The notes under the pieces are model-generated. The model was not told the origin of the DNA. It did not search any database and saw only the letters and a list, made by a program, of their open reading frames with translations. From contig NZ_VIUE01000019.1 of assembly GCF_007828215.1 (NCBI RefSeq), positions 52,141-116,140 of the forward strand: a stretch of 64,000 nt of DNA. Direction: 5' to 3'. The translations under genes and the position numbers were made by a program. Origin of the DNA: Pseudomonas sp. SJZ074 (GTDB taxonomy: Bacteria; Pseudomonadota; Gammaproteobacteria; Pseudomonadales; Pseudomonadaceae). Every line of letters begins with the position of its first letter. The first letter of the stretch is position 1. Below are positions 24,823 to 32,938 of the stretch, piece by piece.

Positions 24823-25911
24823 TCACTCGTTGCCCTTGGTTTGCATCAGGTGCGAGTAGATGGCTTTGCGGCGACGCCCCAGCACCAGGCGAATCAGCGG
24901 ATGGTCGAGCCAGCGTTTGAGCTCGTGGTCTTCCAATGGCTTTTTCAGGCGGTGCTCGACGTTCTCGAGGGCCTTTTCCCACCAGACCGGGGCGCAAGCC
25001 TGATCGAACTGATTCGCATGACGGTGGCAGCCGTAGAGAATCTCCCGCATGAATTGTCGCTTATGGCCGGGCAGCGCCACGGTGACAAGTTTATAGGCCA
25101 GGCGCTGCAACGTCGGGGGGCGGGGCAGGGTGGCGGTAACCTGCCGGGTTTCATCCAGGGCCTGTTGGCAGACGGGATCGGCGTGGTGCTTATCCAGCCA
25201 GGCCTTGGTCTTGGCGCGGAACAGTTGCTTGCGGCTCCAGTAATGGTGGATCAGATCCGGACACTCGCGTACCTGCACCCGATGATAGGCTGCCACCGAG
25301 AGGCAGAATTCCTCCAGGGTATAGGCCCCTCTGGCCAGGGGATAAAGCTCATCCATCAGTGCAATCGAACGATCCAGCACGTCTGCATCGCTTGAATGAA
25401 GACCGATCACCCCGGAGTTGAGCAGTAGCATGTTGTCGTCCGCCAGTTGGCGCTGCTGCAGGACCTGCGCCAAGGCCACGTAGAGCTCGGCATCCTTGTT
25501 GTCGCCGTAGTTCAGGGTGATGGCATTGCATAGCAGCGTGCCGGGCTGGATGCGCCGGAACAGCTCTAGCGGCGAGCAATGGAAGAAGGTATCGGTGTCG
25601 ATCAGAAGGGCCAGCTCGGTTTCCTTGAGCACTTTCTGCATGACCACATGCTTGGCACGGAAGTGATAGCCGTGGGGTTGCGTCCAGGCCTGTCGGGTCT
25701 CGTTGTCCAGGGGGCGCAAACGCACCGGCAGCCCCTCGTAGGGCTTGGGATTGTCAGTGAATACCTGGATGTCCAGCGCTTCACCCGGGGTTTCGCGCAG
25801 GCCGGCGAGGGCGCTGGCGATACTGAACACGGCTTCCTGATGATAGGTCGCGGCCCCGTAGACCAGATAGATGAGCTGTGGAGTTGGCGACCAGGGGTCG
25901 TTTGGCATCAC
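24823..25911 (-). CDS. GT-A-type glycosyltransferase-like protein of unknown role
   Basis: A 362-residue protein without signal peptide. The region LLIDTDTFFHC (Asp105-Asp107) looks like the DxD metal-binding motif of GT-A glycosyltransferases and YLVYGAATYHQEAVFSIASA resembles the nucleotide-binding N-terminal strand. NSGVIGLHSSDADVLD fits the acceptor-side motif of GT8-like enzymes. The C-terminal 130 residues are basic (HRRKxx-type stretches such as LGRRRKAIYSH). It is an isolated gene with no polysaccharide cluster nearby, so its acceptor cannot be guessed. The GT assignment is by motif only. Confidence 0.5.
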   Translation of the reverse strand: MMPNDPWSPTPQLIYLVYGAATYHQEAVFSIASALAGLRETPGEALDIQVFTDNPKPYEGLPVRLRPLDNETRQAWTQPHGYHFRAKHVVMQKVLKETELALLIDTDTFFHCSPLELFRRIQPGTLLCNAITLNYGDNKDAELYVALAQVLQQRQLADDNMLLLNSGVIGLHSSDADVLDRSIALMDELYPLARGAYTLEEFCLSVAAYHRVQVRECPDLIHHYWSRKQLFRAKTKAWLDKHHADPVCQQALDETRQVTATLPRPPTLQRLAYKLVTVALPGHKRQFMREILYGCHRHANQFDQACAPVWWEKALENVEHRLKKPLEDHELKRWLDHPLIRLVLGRRRKAIYSHLMQTKGNE

Positions 25912-25934
25912 TGCAATCCTTGAGCATCATTGGT

Positions 25935-25962
25935 AAAAGGCCCTGGCTTTCGCCAAGGCCTT
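25935..25962 (-). terminator. Rho-independent terminator after metF
   Basis: On the minus strand AAGGCCTTGGC / GCCAGGGCCTT with a GAAA loop and a short T run, just past the metF stop. Confidence 0.75.
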
Positions 25963-25980
25963 CTTGTCACGACATTGCGT

Positions 25981-26826
25981 CTAACGTGGCAGGTTGAGGT
26001 TGTTCCAGACCGCTAGGCTGGGTTCGGCCTGGTTCAGAGTATAGAAATGCAGCCCGGGTGCGCCGCCTTGCAATAAACGCTCACACATTTGTGTGACCAC
26101 GTCCTCGCCGAAGCGTTGGATGCTGGATGTGTCGTCGCCGTAGGCTTCCAGCTGTTTGCGGATCCACCGGGGTATTTCCGCACCACAGGCGTCGGAGAAG
26201 CGCGCCAGCTTGCTGTAGTTGGTGATCGGCATGATTCCCGGCACGACAGGGATGTCCACGCCCATCTTGCGCACGCGTTCGACGAAGTAGAAGTAACTGT
26301 CGGCGTTGAAGAAGTACTGGGTGATCGCACTGTTGGCCCCGGAGTTGGCCTTGTTGACGAAATTACGCAGATCGTCTTCGAAGTTACGCGCCTGGGGGTG
26401 CATTTCCGGATAAGCGGCGACTTCGATGTGAAAGTGCTCGCCGGTTTCTTCACGAATGAAGTTCACCAGGTCGCTGGCGTGGCGCAGCTCGCCACTGGCC
26501 ATGCCCATGCCCGAGGGCAGGTCACCGCGCAGGGCAACGATACGCTGGATGCCTGCGGCTTTGTACCGGGCCAGCAGGGTGCGCAAGTCGTCCTTGCTGT
26601 CGCCTACGCAGGACAGGTGCGGGGCGGCCGGGATTTTGACTTCGCTTTCCAGCTGCAACACGGTGTTCAGCGTACGGTCGCGGGTCGAGCCGCCGGCGCC
26701 ATAGGTGCAGGAAAAGAAGTCGGGATTGTGGTTCGCCAACTGGCGGGCAGTGGCGATCAGTTTTTCATGTCCAGCATCGGTCTTCGTCGGGAAGAACTCG
26801 AAGCTGTAGCGACGGTCTTGGGACAT
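25981..26826 (-). CDS. metF: 5,10-methylenetetrahydrofolate reductase
   Basis: MetF reduces 5,10-methylenetetrahydrofolate to 5-methyltetrahydrofolate, supplying the methyl group for methionine synthesis, with FAD. The 281-residue TIM-barrel protein begins MSQDRRYSFEFFPTKTDAG and has SCTYGAGGSTRDRTL and PGIMPITNYSKLARF. Start at ATG 26826; an extension to 26859 runs into repeats and is not used. It lies downstream of ahcY in the same direction, a common pseudomonad arrangement. Confidence 0.95.
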   Translation of the reverse strand: MSQDRRYSFEFFPTKTDAGHEKLIATARQLANHNPDFFSCTYGAGGSTRDRTLNTVLQLESEVKIPAAPHLSCVGDSKDDLRTLLARYKAAGIQRIVALRGDLPSGMGMASGELRHASDLVNFIREETGEHFHIEVAAYPEMHPQARNFEDDLRNFVNKANSGANSAITQYFFNADSYFYFVERVRKMGVDIPVVPGIMPITNYSKLARFSDACGAEIPRWIRKQLEAYGDDTSSIQRFGEDVVTQMCERLLQGGAPGLHFYTLNQAEPSLAVWNNLNLPR

Positions 26827-26829
26827 GGG

Positions 26830-27000
26830 GGGCCTCCAGCTGCGAGCTTCAAGCTGCAAGCTGCAAGAGGGCGGTGTGCCGAATTCTTGTGCTTAAGCTT
26901 GCAGCTCGCGGCTGCGTAATAGCGATGAAGAAGTAAGCCTCAAACCACAAGTAAACGAACTGCTTTTACTTGTAGCTTGAAGCTCAAAGCTTGCAGCTGC
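26830..27000. repeat. AGCTTCAAGCTGCAAGC-type repeat tract between ahcY and metF
   Basis: Several copies of AGCTGCGAGCTTCAAGCTGC and inverted copies (GCTTGCAGCTCGCGGCTGCG and CTTGTAGCTTGAAGCTC) fill the 170-base gap and can fold into hairpins. A related tract lies at 34707-34790. No gene is seen. Confidence 0.7.
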
Positions 27001-27002
27001 CG

Positions 27003-28412
27003 TCAGTACCGGTAAGCGTGCGGCTTGAACGGGCCTTCGACGGTCACGCCGATGTAGTCAGCCTGTTGCTTGGTCAGTTTGGTGACCACGCCGCCGAAAC
27101 CGCGGACCATTTCCAGGGCCACTTCTTCGTCGAGCTTTTTCGGCAGTACTTCCACGGTCAGGCGCTCGGCTTTCTGGGCCGGCGACAGGTCGGCGTATTT
27201 CTGGCCGAACAGGAAGATCTGGGCCAGGACCTGGTTGGCGAACGAACCGTCCATGATCCGGCTTGGATGACCGGTGGCGTTGCCCAGGTTAACCAGGCGG
27301 CCTTCGGCCAGCAGGATCAGGTAGTCGTCGTTCTGTGGGTCGAAGCTGCCAGTGCCGGTGCGGTGAACCTTGTGAACCTGTGGCTTCACTTCTTCCCAAG
27401 CCCAGTTCTTGCGCATGAAAGCGGTGTCGATTTCATTGTCGAAGTGACCGATGTTGCACACCACGGCGCGCTTCTTCAGGGCCTTGAGCATGTTCGCGTC
27501 GCAGACATTGACGTTGCCGGTGGTGGTCACGATCAGGTCGATCTTGCCCAGCAAGGCCTTGTCGATGCTGGCTTCGGTGCCGTCGTTGATCCCGTCGATG
27601 AACGGCGAAACCAATTCGAAACCGTCCATGCAGGCTTGCATGGCGCAGATCGGGTCGACTTCGGACACCTTGACGATCATGCCTTCCTGGCGCAGGGACT
27701 GGGCCGAGCCCTTGCCCACGTCACCGTAGCCGATCACCAGTGCCTGCTTGCCCGACAACAGATGGTCGGTGCCGCGCTTGATGGCGTCGTTGAGGCTGTG
27801 ACGGCAGCCGTACTTGTTGTCGTTCTTGCTCTTGGTCACCGAGTCGTTGACGTTGATGGCCGGGATCTTCAGCTCGCCCTTGGCCAGCATGTCCAGCAGG
27901 CGATGCACGCCGGTGGTGGTTTCTTCGGTCACACCGTGGACCTTGTCCAGCACGGCCGGGTATTTCTTGTGCAGCAATTCGGTCAGGTCGCCGCCGTCGT
28001 CGAGGATCATGTTGGTGTCCCACGGCTGGCCATCCTTGAGGATGGTCTGCTCCAGGCACCACTCGTATTCCTGCTCGGTCTCGCCTTTCCAGGCGAACAC
28101 CGGGATACCGGCAGCGGCAATGGCGGCGGCGGCTTGGTCCTGGGTCGAGAAGATGTTGCAGGACGACCAGCGCACTTCGGCACCCAGGGCGACCAGGGTC
28201 TCGATCAGTACGGCGGTCTGGATGGTCATGTGGATGCAGCCGAGGATCTTCGCGCCCTTGAGCGGTTGTTCACCGGCGTATTTGCGACGCAGACCCATCA
28301 GGGCCGGCATTTCGGATTCGGCGATGATGATCTCGCGGCGGCCCCAGGCGGCCAGGGACATATCGGCGACTTTGTAATCGGTAAAATCTGCAGGCGTGAT
28401 AACAGCGCTCAT
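27003..28412 (-). CDS. ahcY: adenosylhomocysteinase
   Basis: AhcY hydrolyses S-adenosylhomocysteine to adenosine and homocysteine, relieving inhibition of methyltransferases. The 469-residue enzyme has NAD-binding IGYGDVGKGSAQSLRQEG, the substrate regions SSCNIFSTQDQAAAA and HFDNEIDT, and the C-terminal KPHAYRY. Start at ATG 28412 (MSAVITPADFTDYK) with GGAGG upstream. The 5' leader holds an SAH riboswitch (28440-28538) and a TATAAT promoter box, so the enzyme is likely raised when its substrate accumulates. Confidence 0.97.
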   Translation of the reverse strand: MSAVITPADFTDYKVADMSLAAWGRREIIIAESEMPALMGLRRKYAGEQPLKGAKILGCIHMTIQTAVLIETLVALGAEVRWSSCNIFSTQDQAAAAIAAAGIPVFAWKGETEQEYEWCLEQTILKDGQPWDTNMILDDGGDLTELLHKKYPAVLDKVHGVTEETTTGVHRLLDMLAKGELKIPAINVNDSVTKSKNDNKYGCRHSLNDAIKRGTDHLLSGKQALVIGYGDVGKGSAQSLRQEGMIVKVSEVDPICAMQACMDGFELVSPFIDGINDGTEASIDKALLGKIDLIVTTTGNVNVCDANMLKALKKRAVVCNIGHFDNEIDTAFMRKNWAWEEVKPQVHKVHRTGTGSFDPQNDDYLILLAEGRLVNLGNATGHPSRIMDGSFANQVLAQIFLFGQKYADLSPAQKAERLTVEVLPKKLDEEVALEMVRGFGGVVTKLTKQQADYIGVTVEGPFKPHAYRY

Positions 28413-28439
28413 GAAGAGCCTCCATTCGTAATGTATGCG

Positions 28440-28538
28440 AATGGGCGCCGTTGTGCGTTTAGTGTCCGTGCGGGAGTACCGAGCGAACAACGCCCCATCC
28501 GAGCCTGACAGGTCTTGCCTGCTGCAGCGCCCCTCGGA
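28440..28538 (-). ncRNA. S-adenosylhomocysteine (SAH) riboswitch
   Basis: On the minus strand the leader reads CCGAGGGGCGCTGCAG, then CAGGCTCGG, then about 45 bases on ACGGCGCCC. The first and second parts pair as the P1-type stem with the conserved GCGCTGC and CAGGCTCGG; the third repeats the sense needed for the pseudoknot with GGCGCTG. This is the conserved core of SAH riboswitches, which in pseudomonads lie upstream of ahcY. The switch ends about 28 bases before the start codon, suggesting control of ribosome access or transcription. Confidence 0.88.
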
Positions 28539-28585
28539 CAGGTGGCGGGAACGGTCCACAGCGTGGGCCGGTTAAAGCGAGGGCG

Positions 28586-28591
28586 ATTATA
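28586..28591 (-). promoter_or_regulatory. TATAAT -10 box of ahcY
   Basis: TATAAT on the minus strand, about 50 bases before the riboswitch core. A -35 match (TTTGGA, 17-base spacing) is weak. It would start transcription at about 28579. Confidence 0.6.
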
Positions 28592-28731
28592 GCGGGCTAT
28601 TCGGATCTTCCAAAGGGTTTCTGTCGGCAAATCAAAAATGCCGATGACCGTTATTGAACCGGCGACGTAGAGCCTGCCTGCCCGGTCTGCCATGATGCAG
28701 CCATCCATCGGCAAGACGCTCAGGAGTGATC

Positions 28732-29136
28732 ATGAATTTCCACACCCGCAAATGGGTCAAGCCCGAAGACCTCAACCCCAATGGCACCCTGTTCGGTGGC
28801 AGCCTGCTGCGCTGGATCGACGAGGAAGCGGCAATCTACGCCATCGTCCAGTTGGGCAACCAGCGCGTGGTGACCAAATACATCTCGGAAATCAACTTCG
28901 TCAGCGCTTCGCGCCAGGGCGACATCATCGAACTGGGGATTACCGCCACTGAATTTGGCCGCACTTCCATCACCTTGACCTGTGAAGTGCGCAACAAGAT
29001 CACCCGCAAGAGCATCCTGACCGTGGAAAAAATGGTCTTCGTCAATCTTGGCGAGGATGGTCTGCCGGCGCCCCATGGGCGGACCGAGATCAAGTACGTC
29101 AAGGATCAGTTCAAGGACGATATCGCCAGCGAGTGA
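28732..29136 (+). CDS. acyl-CoA thioesterase, YciA-like hotdog family
   Basis: A 134-residue single hotdog-domain thioesterase with the typical NPNGTLFGGSLLRWIDEEAA. Such enzymes hydrolyse medium- to long-chain acyl-CoAs and act as hexamers. Start at ATG 28732 (MNFHTRKWVKPEDL) with AGGAG before it; a GTG at 28726 is weaker. It is divergent from ahcY. Confidence 0.88.
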   Translation: MNFHTRKWVKPEDLNPNGTLFGGSLLRWIDEEAAIYAIVQLGNQRVVTKYISEINFVSASRQGDIIELGITATEFGRTSITLTCEVRNKITRKSILTVEKMVFVNLGEDGLPAPHGRTEIKYVKDQFKDDIASE

Positions 29137-29149
29137 GATGGGCGATGCG

Positions 29150-29220
29150 CCCATCGCGGGCAGGCTCGCTCCCACAGAAGTCATCATTCCCCTGTGGAGC
29201 GAGCCTGCTCGCGATAGCGG
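29150..29220. repeat. REP pair, GAGCCTGCTCGCGAT subtype
   Basis: First arm CGCGGGCAGGCTCGCTCCCA, second CTGTGGAGCGAGCCTGCTCG: the second lacks two G of the usual GTGGGAGC. Confidence 0.85.
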
Positions 29221-29328
29221 TCCTGCAAACACTGAAAAATCCCTGGTTTCAATCAAGCTTGAGTCAGCACTGAACAGCTCCGCACACCACGTGTCGTAGA
29301 TTCATCACGCCACCGGTTCAGGAGCTCT

Positions 29329-30210
29329 ATGGACACCCACGAAGACGGCAAGACCCCTGACCTTTCCGCCCAGGAAAAGCACGAAGTCGACCGTAACCAG
29401 CCGCCGCGGGCCGCGGTGCTGCATGAAATCATCCGCACCCAGGGCAATCAGGAGCTGGAGCGCAGTGTCGCCGCGCTCTGGTGGTCGGCCCTGGCGGCCG
29501 GGTTGACCATGGGCCTGTCGCTGATGGCGATGGGGCTACTCAATTCCCGATTGCCGGAGGGCGAGGCCTTCAAGGTGATTGCCAGTTTTGGCTACTGCGC
29601 CGGTTTTCTCGCGGTGATCCTGGCCCGCCAGCAATTGTTCACCGAAAACACCCTGACCGCCGTGCTGCCGATCATGAGCAAACCCACCCTGGGCAATTTC
29701 GGTCGGCTGTTGCGGCTATGGGGTATCGTATTGGTGGGCAACCTGTGCGGCACCTTGCTGGTGGCCTATGTGATGCTGCATCTGCCGATTTTCGACCAGC
29801 GAACTGACTTGGCTTTCCTCGAGATCGGTCGCAAGGTCATGGAAAACGACACCCGCCAGATGTTCGCCAAGGGCATCATTTCCGGCTGGATGATTGCCAC
29901 CATGGTCTGGATGATCCCCTCCATGGAAAGCGCCAAGATGTGGATCATTATCCTCATCACTTACCTGATGGCGCTTGGCGACTTCACCCACATTGTCGTC
30001 GGTTCCGCCGAAGTGTCGTATCTGGTATTCGCCGGGCAGTTGTCGTGGGAAGACTTCTGGCTGGTATTCGCCGCGCCGACCCTGGCGGGAAACATCATCG
30101 GTGGCAGCTTCATCTTTGCGCTGCTCAGCCACGCGCAAGTGCGCAGCGAGAGCGGCACGCCTAATCGGTCACCCCCACCGGAGCGCCCAGGCGACGTTGG
30201 TGACGAATGA
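29329..30210 (+). CDS. formate/nitrite transporter family protein (YfdC-like)
   Basis: A 293-residue FNT channel-type membrane protein: six hydrophobic spans after an acidic/basic N-terminal tail (about 45 residues). The short spans and the motif FTENTLTAVLPIM and GDFTHIVVGSAEV are of the FNT family, in the YfdC branch whose substrate is not firmly known. ATG 29329 follows a GAGCTC-rich region. Its 3' end overlaps the convergent MFS gene by 50 bases. Confidence 0.8.
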   Translation: MDTHEDGKTPDLSAQEKHEVDRNQPPRAAVLHEIIRTQGNQELERSVAALWWSALAAGLTMGLSLMAMGLLNSRLPEGEAFKVIASFGYCAGFLAVILARQQLFTENTLTAVLPIMSKPTLGNFGRLLRLWGIVLVGNLCGTLLVAYVMLHLPIFDQRTDLAFLEIGRKVMENDTRQMFAKGIISGWMIATMVWMIPSMESAKMWIIILITYLMALGDFTHIVVGSAEVSYLVFAGQLSWEDFWLVFAAPTLAGNIIGGSFIFALLSHAQVRSESGTPNRSPPPERPGDVGDE

Positions 30211-31330
30211 AGTACAGGGCCGTCAGCACGGTCAATCCGGCGACCAGGGCCCCGGTCCAGGGCAGCTCGGCCAGGTCGACCCCGCTGCCGACCACCAGCC
30301 CGCCGATCCAGGCACCCGCCGCGTTGCCCAGGTTGAAGGCACTCTGGTTCAGCGTAGAGCCCAGGTTCGGCGCTTCATGGGCTTGGTCGATGATCAGCAA
30401 CTGCAGGATCGGGCACAGGGCGAAGGCGAAGATCCCCCACAGCACCAACGTGATGGCTGCCGGAATCACTGAGTGGCTGGTCTGGCTGAACGCGGCCAGC
30501 ACCAGCACCACGGCCAGGGCCATGCCCACCAGTGACGGCAGCAGACGCCGATCCGCCAGGCGCCCGCCGAGGAAGCTGCCAGCCGTCAGGCCGACCCCGA
30601 ACAACAGCAACATGAGGGTGATGCCGTGGGGGCTGACCCCGGTGATGTCCTGGAGAATCGGTGCGATGTAAGTGAACACGCTGAACAGGCTGGTAGACGC
30701 CAATACGCTCATGCCCAGGGCCAGCAGCACGCTGGTTTTGCCCAGCACCTTGAACTCGCTGGCCAGGTTGGCCTTCTCCATGGTGATTTCCCTGGGCAGC
30801 CACAGCCATTGGGCGATGGCGGCGATGACGCCGATCACCGACACGGCCCAGAAGGTCGAACGCCAGCCGGCGTATTGCCCCAGCGCGGTGCCCAGGGGGA
30901 CGCCGAGGACGTTGGCCAGGGTCAGGCCGGTGAACATCATGGCGATGGCTTGGGCGCGTTTGTTCGGCGCGACCAGCCCGGCCGCCACCACGGAGCCGAT
31001 GCCGAAAAATGCACCATGGCATAGCGCTGTGATGACGCGGGCGGCCATCAGCGTGGCGTAGTTCGGTGCCAGGGCGCAGAGCATGTTGCCCAGGATGAAC
31101 ATCAGCGTCATGCCCAGCAACGTCGCCTTGCGCGGCATGTTGGCGGTGCCGACCGCCAGGATCGGCGCGCCGAACACCACGCCCAGGGCATAGCCGGTAA
31201 TCAACAGGCCGGCCTGGGGAATGCTTACCGCCAGGTCGCGGGCGACATCGGGCAGCAAACCCATGATGACGAATTCAGTGGTGCCGATACCGAAAGCGGC
31301 AACGGCCAAGGCAAGCAAGGCGAGTGGCAT
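30161..31330 (-). CDS. MFS transporter, DHA1 (AraJ-like)
   Basis: A 389-residue twelve-span major-facilitator protein with the N-terminal pattern PLALLALAVAAFGIGTTEFV typical of the AraJ/YdhP group. The substrate is unknown; sugars or drugs are possible. Start at ATG 31330. The 3' end overlaps the FNT gene by 50 bases. The frame is open upstream to 31543 but without a good start. Confidence 0.82.
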   Translation of the reverse strand: MPLALLALAVAAFGIGTTEFVIMGLLPDVARDLAVSIPQAGLLITGYALGVVFGAPILAVGTANMPRKATLLGMTLMFILGNMLCALAPNYATLMAARVITALCHGAFFGIGSVVAAGLVAPNKRAQAIAMMFTGLTLANVLGVPLGTALGQYAGWRSTFWAVSVIGVIAAIAQWLWLPREITMEKANLASEFKVLGKTSVLLALGMSVLASTSLFSVFTYIAPILQDITGVSPHGITLMLLLFGVGLTAGSFLGGRLADRRLLPSLVGMALAVVLVLAAFSQTSHSVIPAAITLVLWGIFAFALCPILQLLIIDQAHEAPNLGSTLNQSAFNLGNAAGAWIGGLVVGSGVDLAELPWTGALVAGLTVLTALYFIRHQRRLGAPVGVTD

Positions 31331-31533
31331 GCGTGAGGTCTCTGTCTGTAGTCTTGACGCTCTGATCAGGCATACGCATGCCGTTGCCCTGACTCGGGGA
31401 AGGGGCGGCGGCAGAATTATTGGAATTGGCTTATGCGCAACTGAATGCGGCGTGGTCGTTTGCAGTATAAACAGCTGCGGACGGATCGCGAACCCATTCA
31501 TTGCGTAGCTGCTCGGTGGGATAAGGAGGTGCT

Positions 31534-32367
31534 GTGCTTGCAACGGCCTTGGTGCTGGTGGCTGCGCTGCTGCATGCCGCCTGGAATACGTTGATCAAAT
31601 TCAGCGGCGAGCGCCTTCTGGTGGTGGTATGCATGGACAGCGTCGCGCTGCTGTTCGCCATATCTGCCCTGGGCTTCGTGGCGCTGCCGCCGATGGACAT
31701 CTGGCCGTGGATCCTGGCGTCGGCAGCCTTCGAGCTGCTGTATCGCTATCTGCTGATCCAGGCGTATCGGGTCGGAGATCTGGGATTGGTCTATCCGTTG
31801 ATGCGCGGCTTGTCGCCGCTGGTGGTATTGGCCCTGACGCTGGTCTTTGCTGGCGAAGTACTGACGACTCAGCAGGCCCTCGGCATTTTGCTGATTCCGT
31901 TCGGTATGCTGTGCCTGCTATGGCAAGGCGGGGGTGGCGAGCGACTGCCCTGGTCGATGCTGCCGGTGGTGGTGCTGATTGGCTTGTGCATCGGTTGCTA
32001 CACCTACATCGATGGCCAGGCCCTGCGGCGTTGGTCCCATCCGCTGGACTACCTGGTCTGGATCACTCTGTTCTGCGCCTGGCCATTCCCGCTGTTGGCC
32101 GTGGTGAGCAAACGACCGGCCTTCGTGCGGTTCTGGCTTGAACAGTGGCGGCTCGGGTTGGCGGTCGGGCTCTGCGTCTTGTTCAGCTACGCTCTGGTGC
32201 TCTGGGCCATGCAACTGGGGTCGATTGCCGAAGCGGCGGCGCTGCGGGAGATCAGTGTGATCCTGGTGGTGCTGTTCGGCATGCGCTACCTGAAAGAACC
32301 TTTTGGTCGGCCGCGGCTCTTAGCCTGCGGGCTGGTGCTGATTGGCATGCTGGTGATGAAATTCTGA
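31534..32367 (+). CDS. EamA/DMT-family transporter
   Basis: A 277-residue, ten-span drug/metabolite transporter (EamA). Starts at GTG 31534 (MLATALVLVAALLHAAWNT) with GGAGG ten bases before. Substrate unknown; such proteins export amino acids or metabolites. It is divergent from the AraJ-like gene and 52 bases before a MAPEG gene. Confidence 0.8.
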   Translation: MLATALVLVAALLHAAWNTLIKFSGERLLVVVCMDSVALLFAISALGFVALPPMDIWPWILASAAFELLYRYLLIQAYRVGDLGLVYPLMRGLSPLVVLALTLVFAGEVLTTQQALGILLIPFGMLCLLWQGGGGERLPWSMLPVVVLIGLCIGCYTYIDGQALRRWSHPLDYLVWITLFCAWPFPLLAVVSKRPAFVRFWLEQWRLGLAVGLCVLFSYALVLWAMQLGSIAEAAALREISVILVVLFGMRYLKEPFGRPRLLACGLVLIGMLVMKF

Positions 32368-32419
32368 GCGACTCCCCGATTTTCAATTCCCCCCTGAAAC
32401 TCAAAGAAGGAACTGCGTC

Positions 32420-32803
32420 ATGACGGTTGCCCTGTGGTGTATTTTGATCGCGATCATCCTGCCTTACCTGTGTATCGCCATCGCCAAGATCGGCGGGAGA
32501 TACCGGTTGCAAGACAACCACGATCCTCGGGACTTCCTGGAAACCCTCGAGGGTTTTCCCCGGCGCGCATATGCCGCGCAGCTCAATAGCTTTGAAATTG
32601 CCCCGGCATTTGCTGCCGCGGTGATCGTTGCGCACCTGGCCGGCAATGCCGAGCTGGTAACCATCAATGTGCTGGCGGTGCTGTTCATCACCAGCCGCCT
32701 GCTGTACATCATTTGCTACCTGGCGGACTGGGCGATTCTGCGTTCGCTGGTGTGGTTCGTGGGAGTGGGGCTGATTGTCAGTTTCTTCTGTGTTTCTGTC
32801 TGA
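32420..32803 (+). CDS. MAPEG-family membrane protein
   Basis: A 127-residue protein with four spans of the MAPEG type (microsomal glutathione transferase and eicosanoid-related). Seen are NHDPRDFLETLEGFPRRAY and LNSFEIAPAFAAAV. The bacterial role is unclear. ATG 32420 with GAAGGA upstream. Confidence 0.8.
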   Translation: MTVALWCILIAIILPYLCIAIAKIGGRYRLQDNHDPRDFLETLEGFPRRAYAAQLNSFEIAPAFAAAVIVAHLAGNAELVTINVLAVLFITSRLLYIICYLADWAILRSLVWFVGVGLIVSFFCVSV

Positions 32804-32835
32804 GCCTGGCTATTGAATCCTGAAGCCCTTCTGGC

Positions 32836-32918
32836 CTCTTCGCGAGCAAGCCCGCTCCCACATTTGATTTGTGAACGACACAGAGCCAGTGTGGGAGCGG
32901 GCTTGCTCGCAACGAGGC
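32836..32918. repeat. REP pair, GGGCTTGC subtype
   Basis: TTCGCGAGCAAGCCCGCTCC and GTGGGAGCGGGCTTGCTCGC, between convergent MAPEG and mltA genes. Confidence 0.88.
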
Positions 32919-32938
32919 CGGTACAGACAACACATCTC

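Noticed and set aside
26991..28508. A 505-residue frame opposite ahcY
   Set aside because: Shadow of the conserved ahcY and covers the riboswitch.
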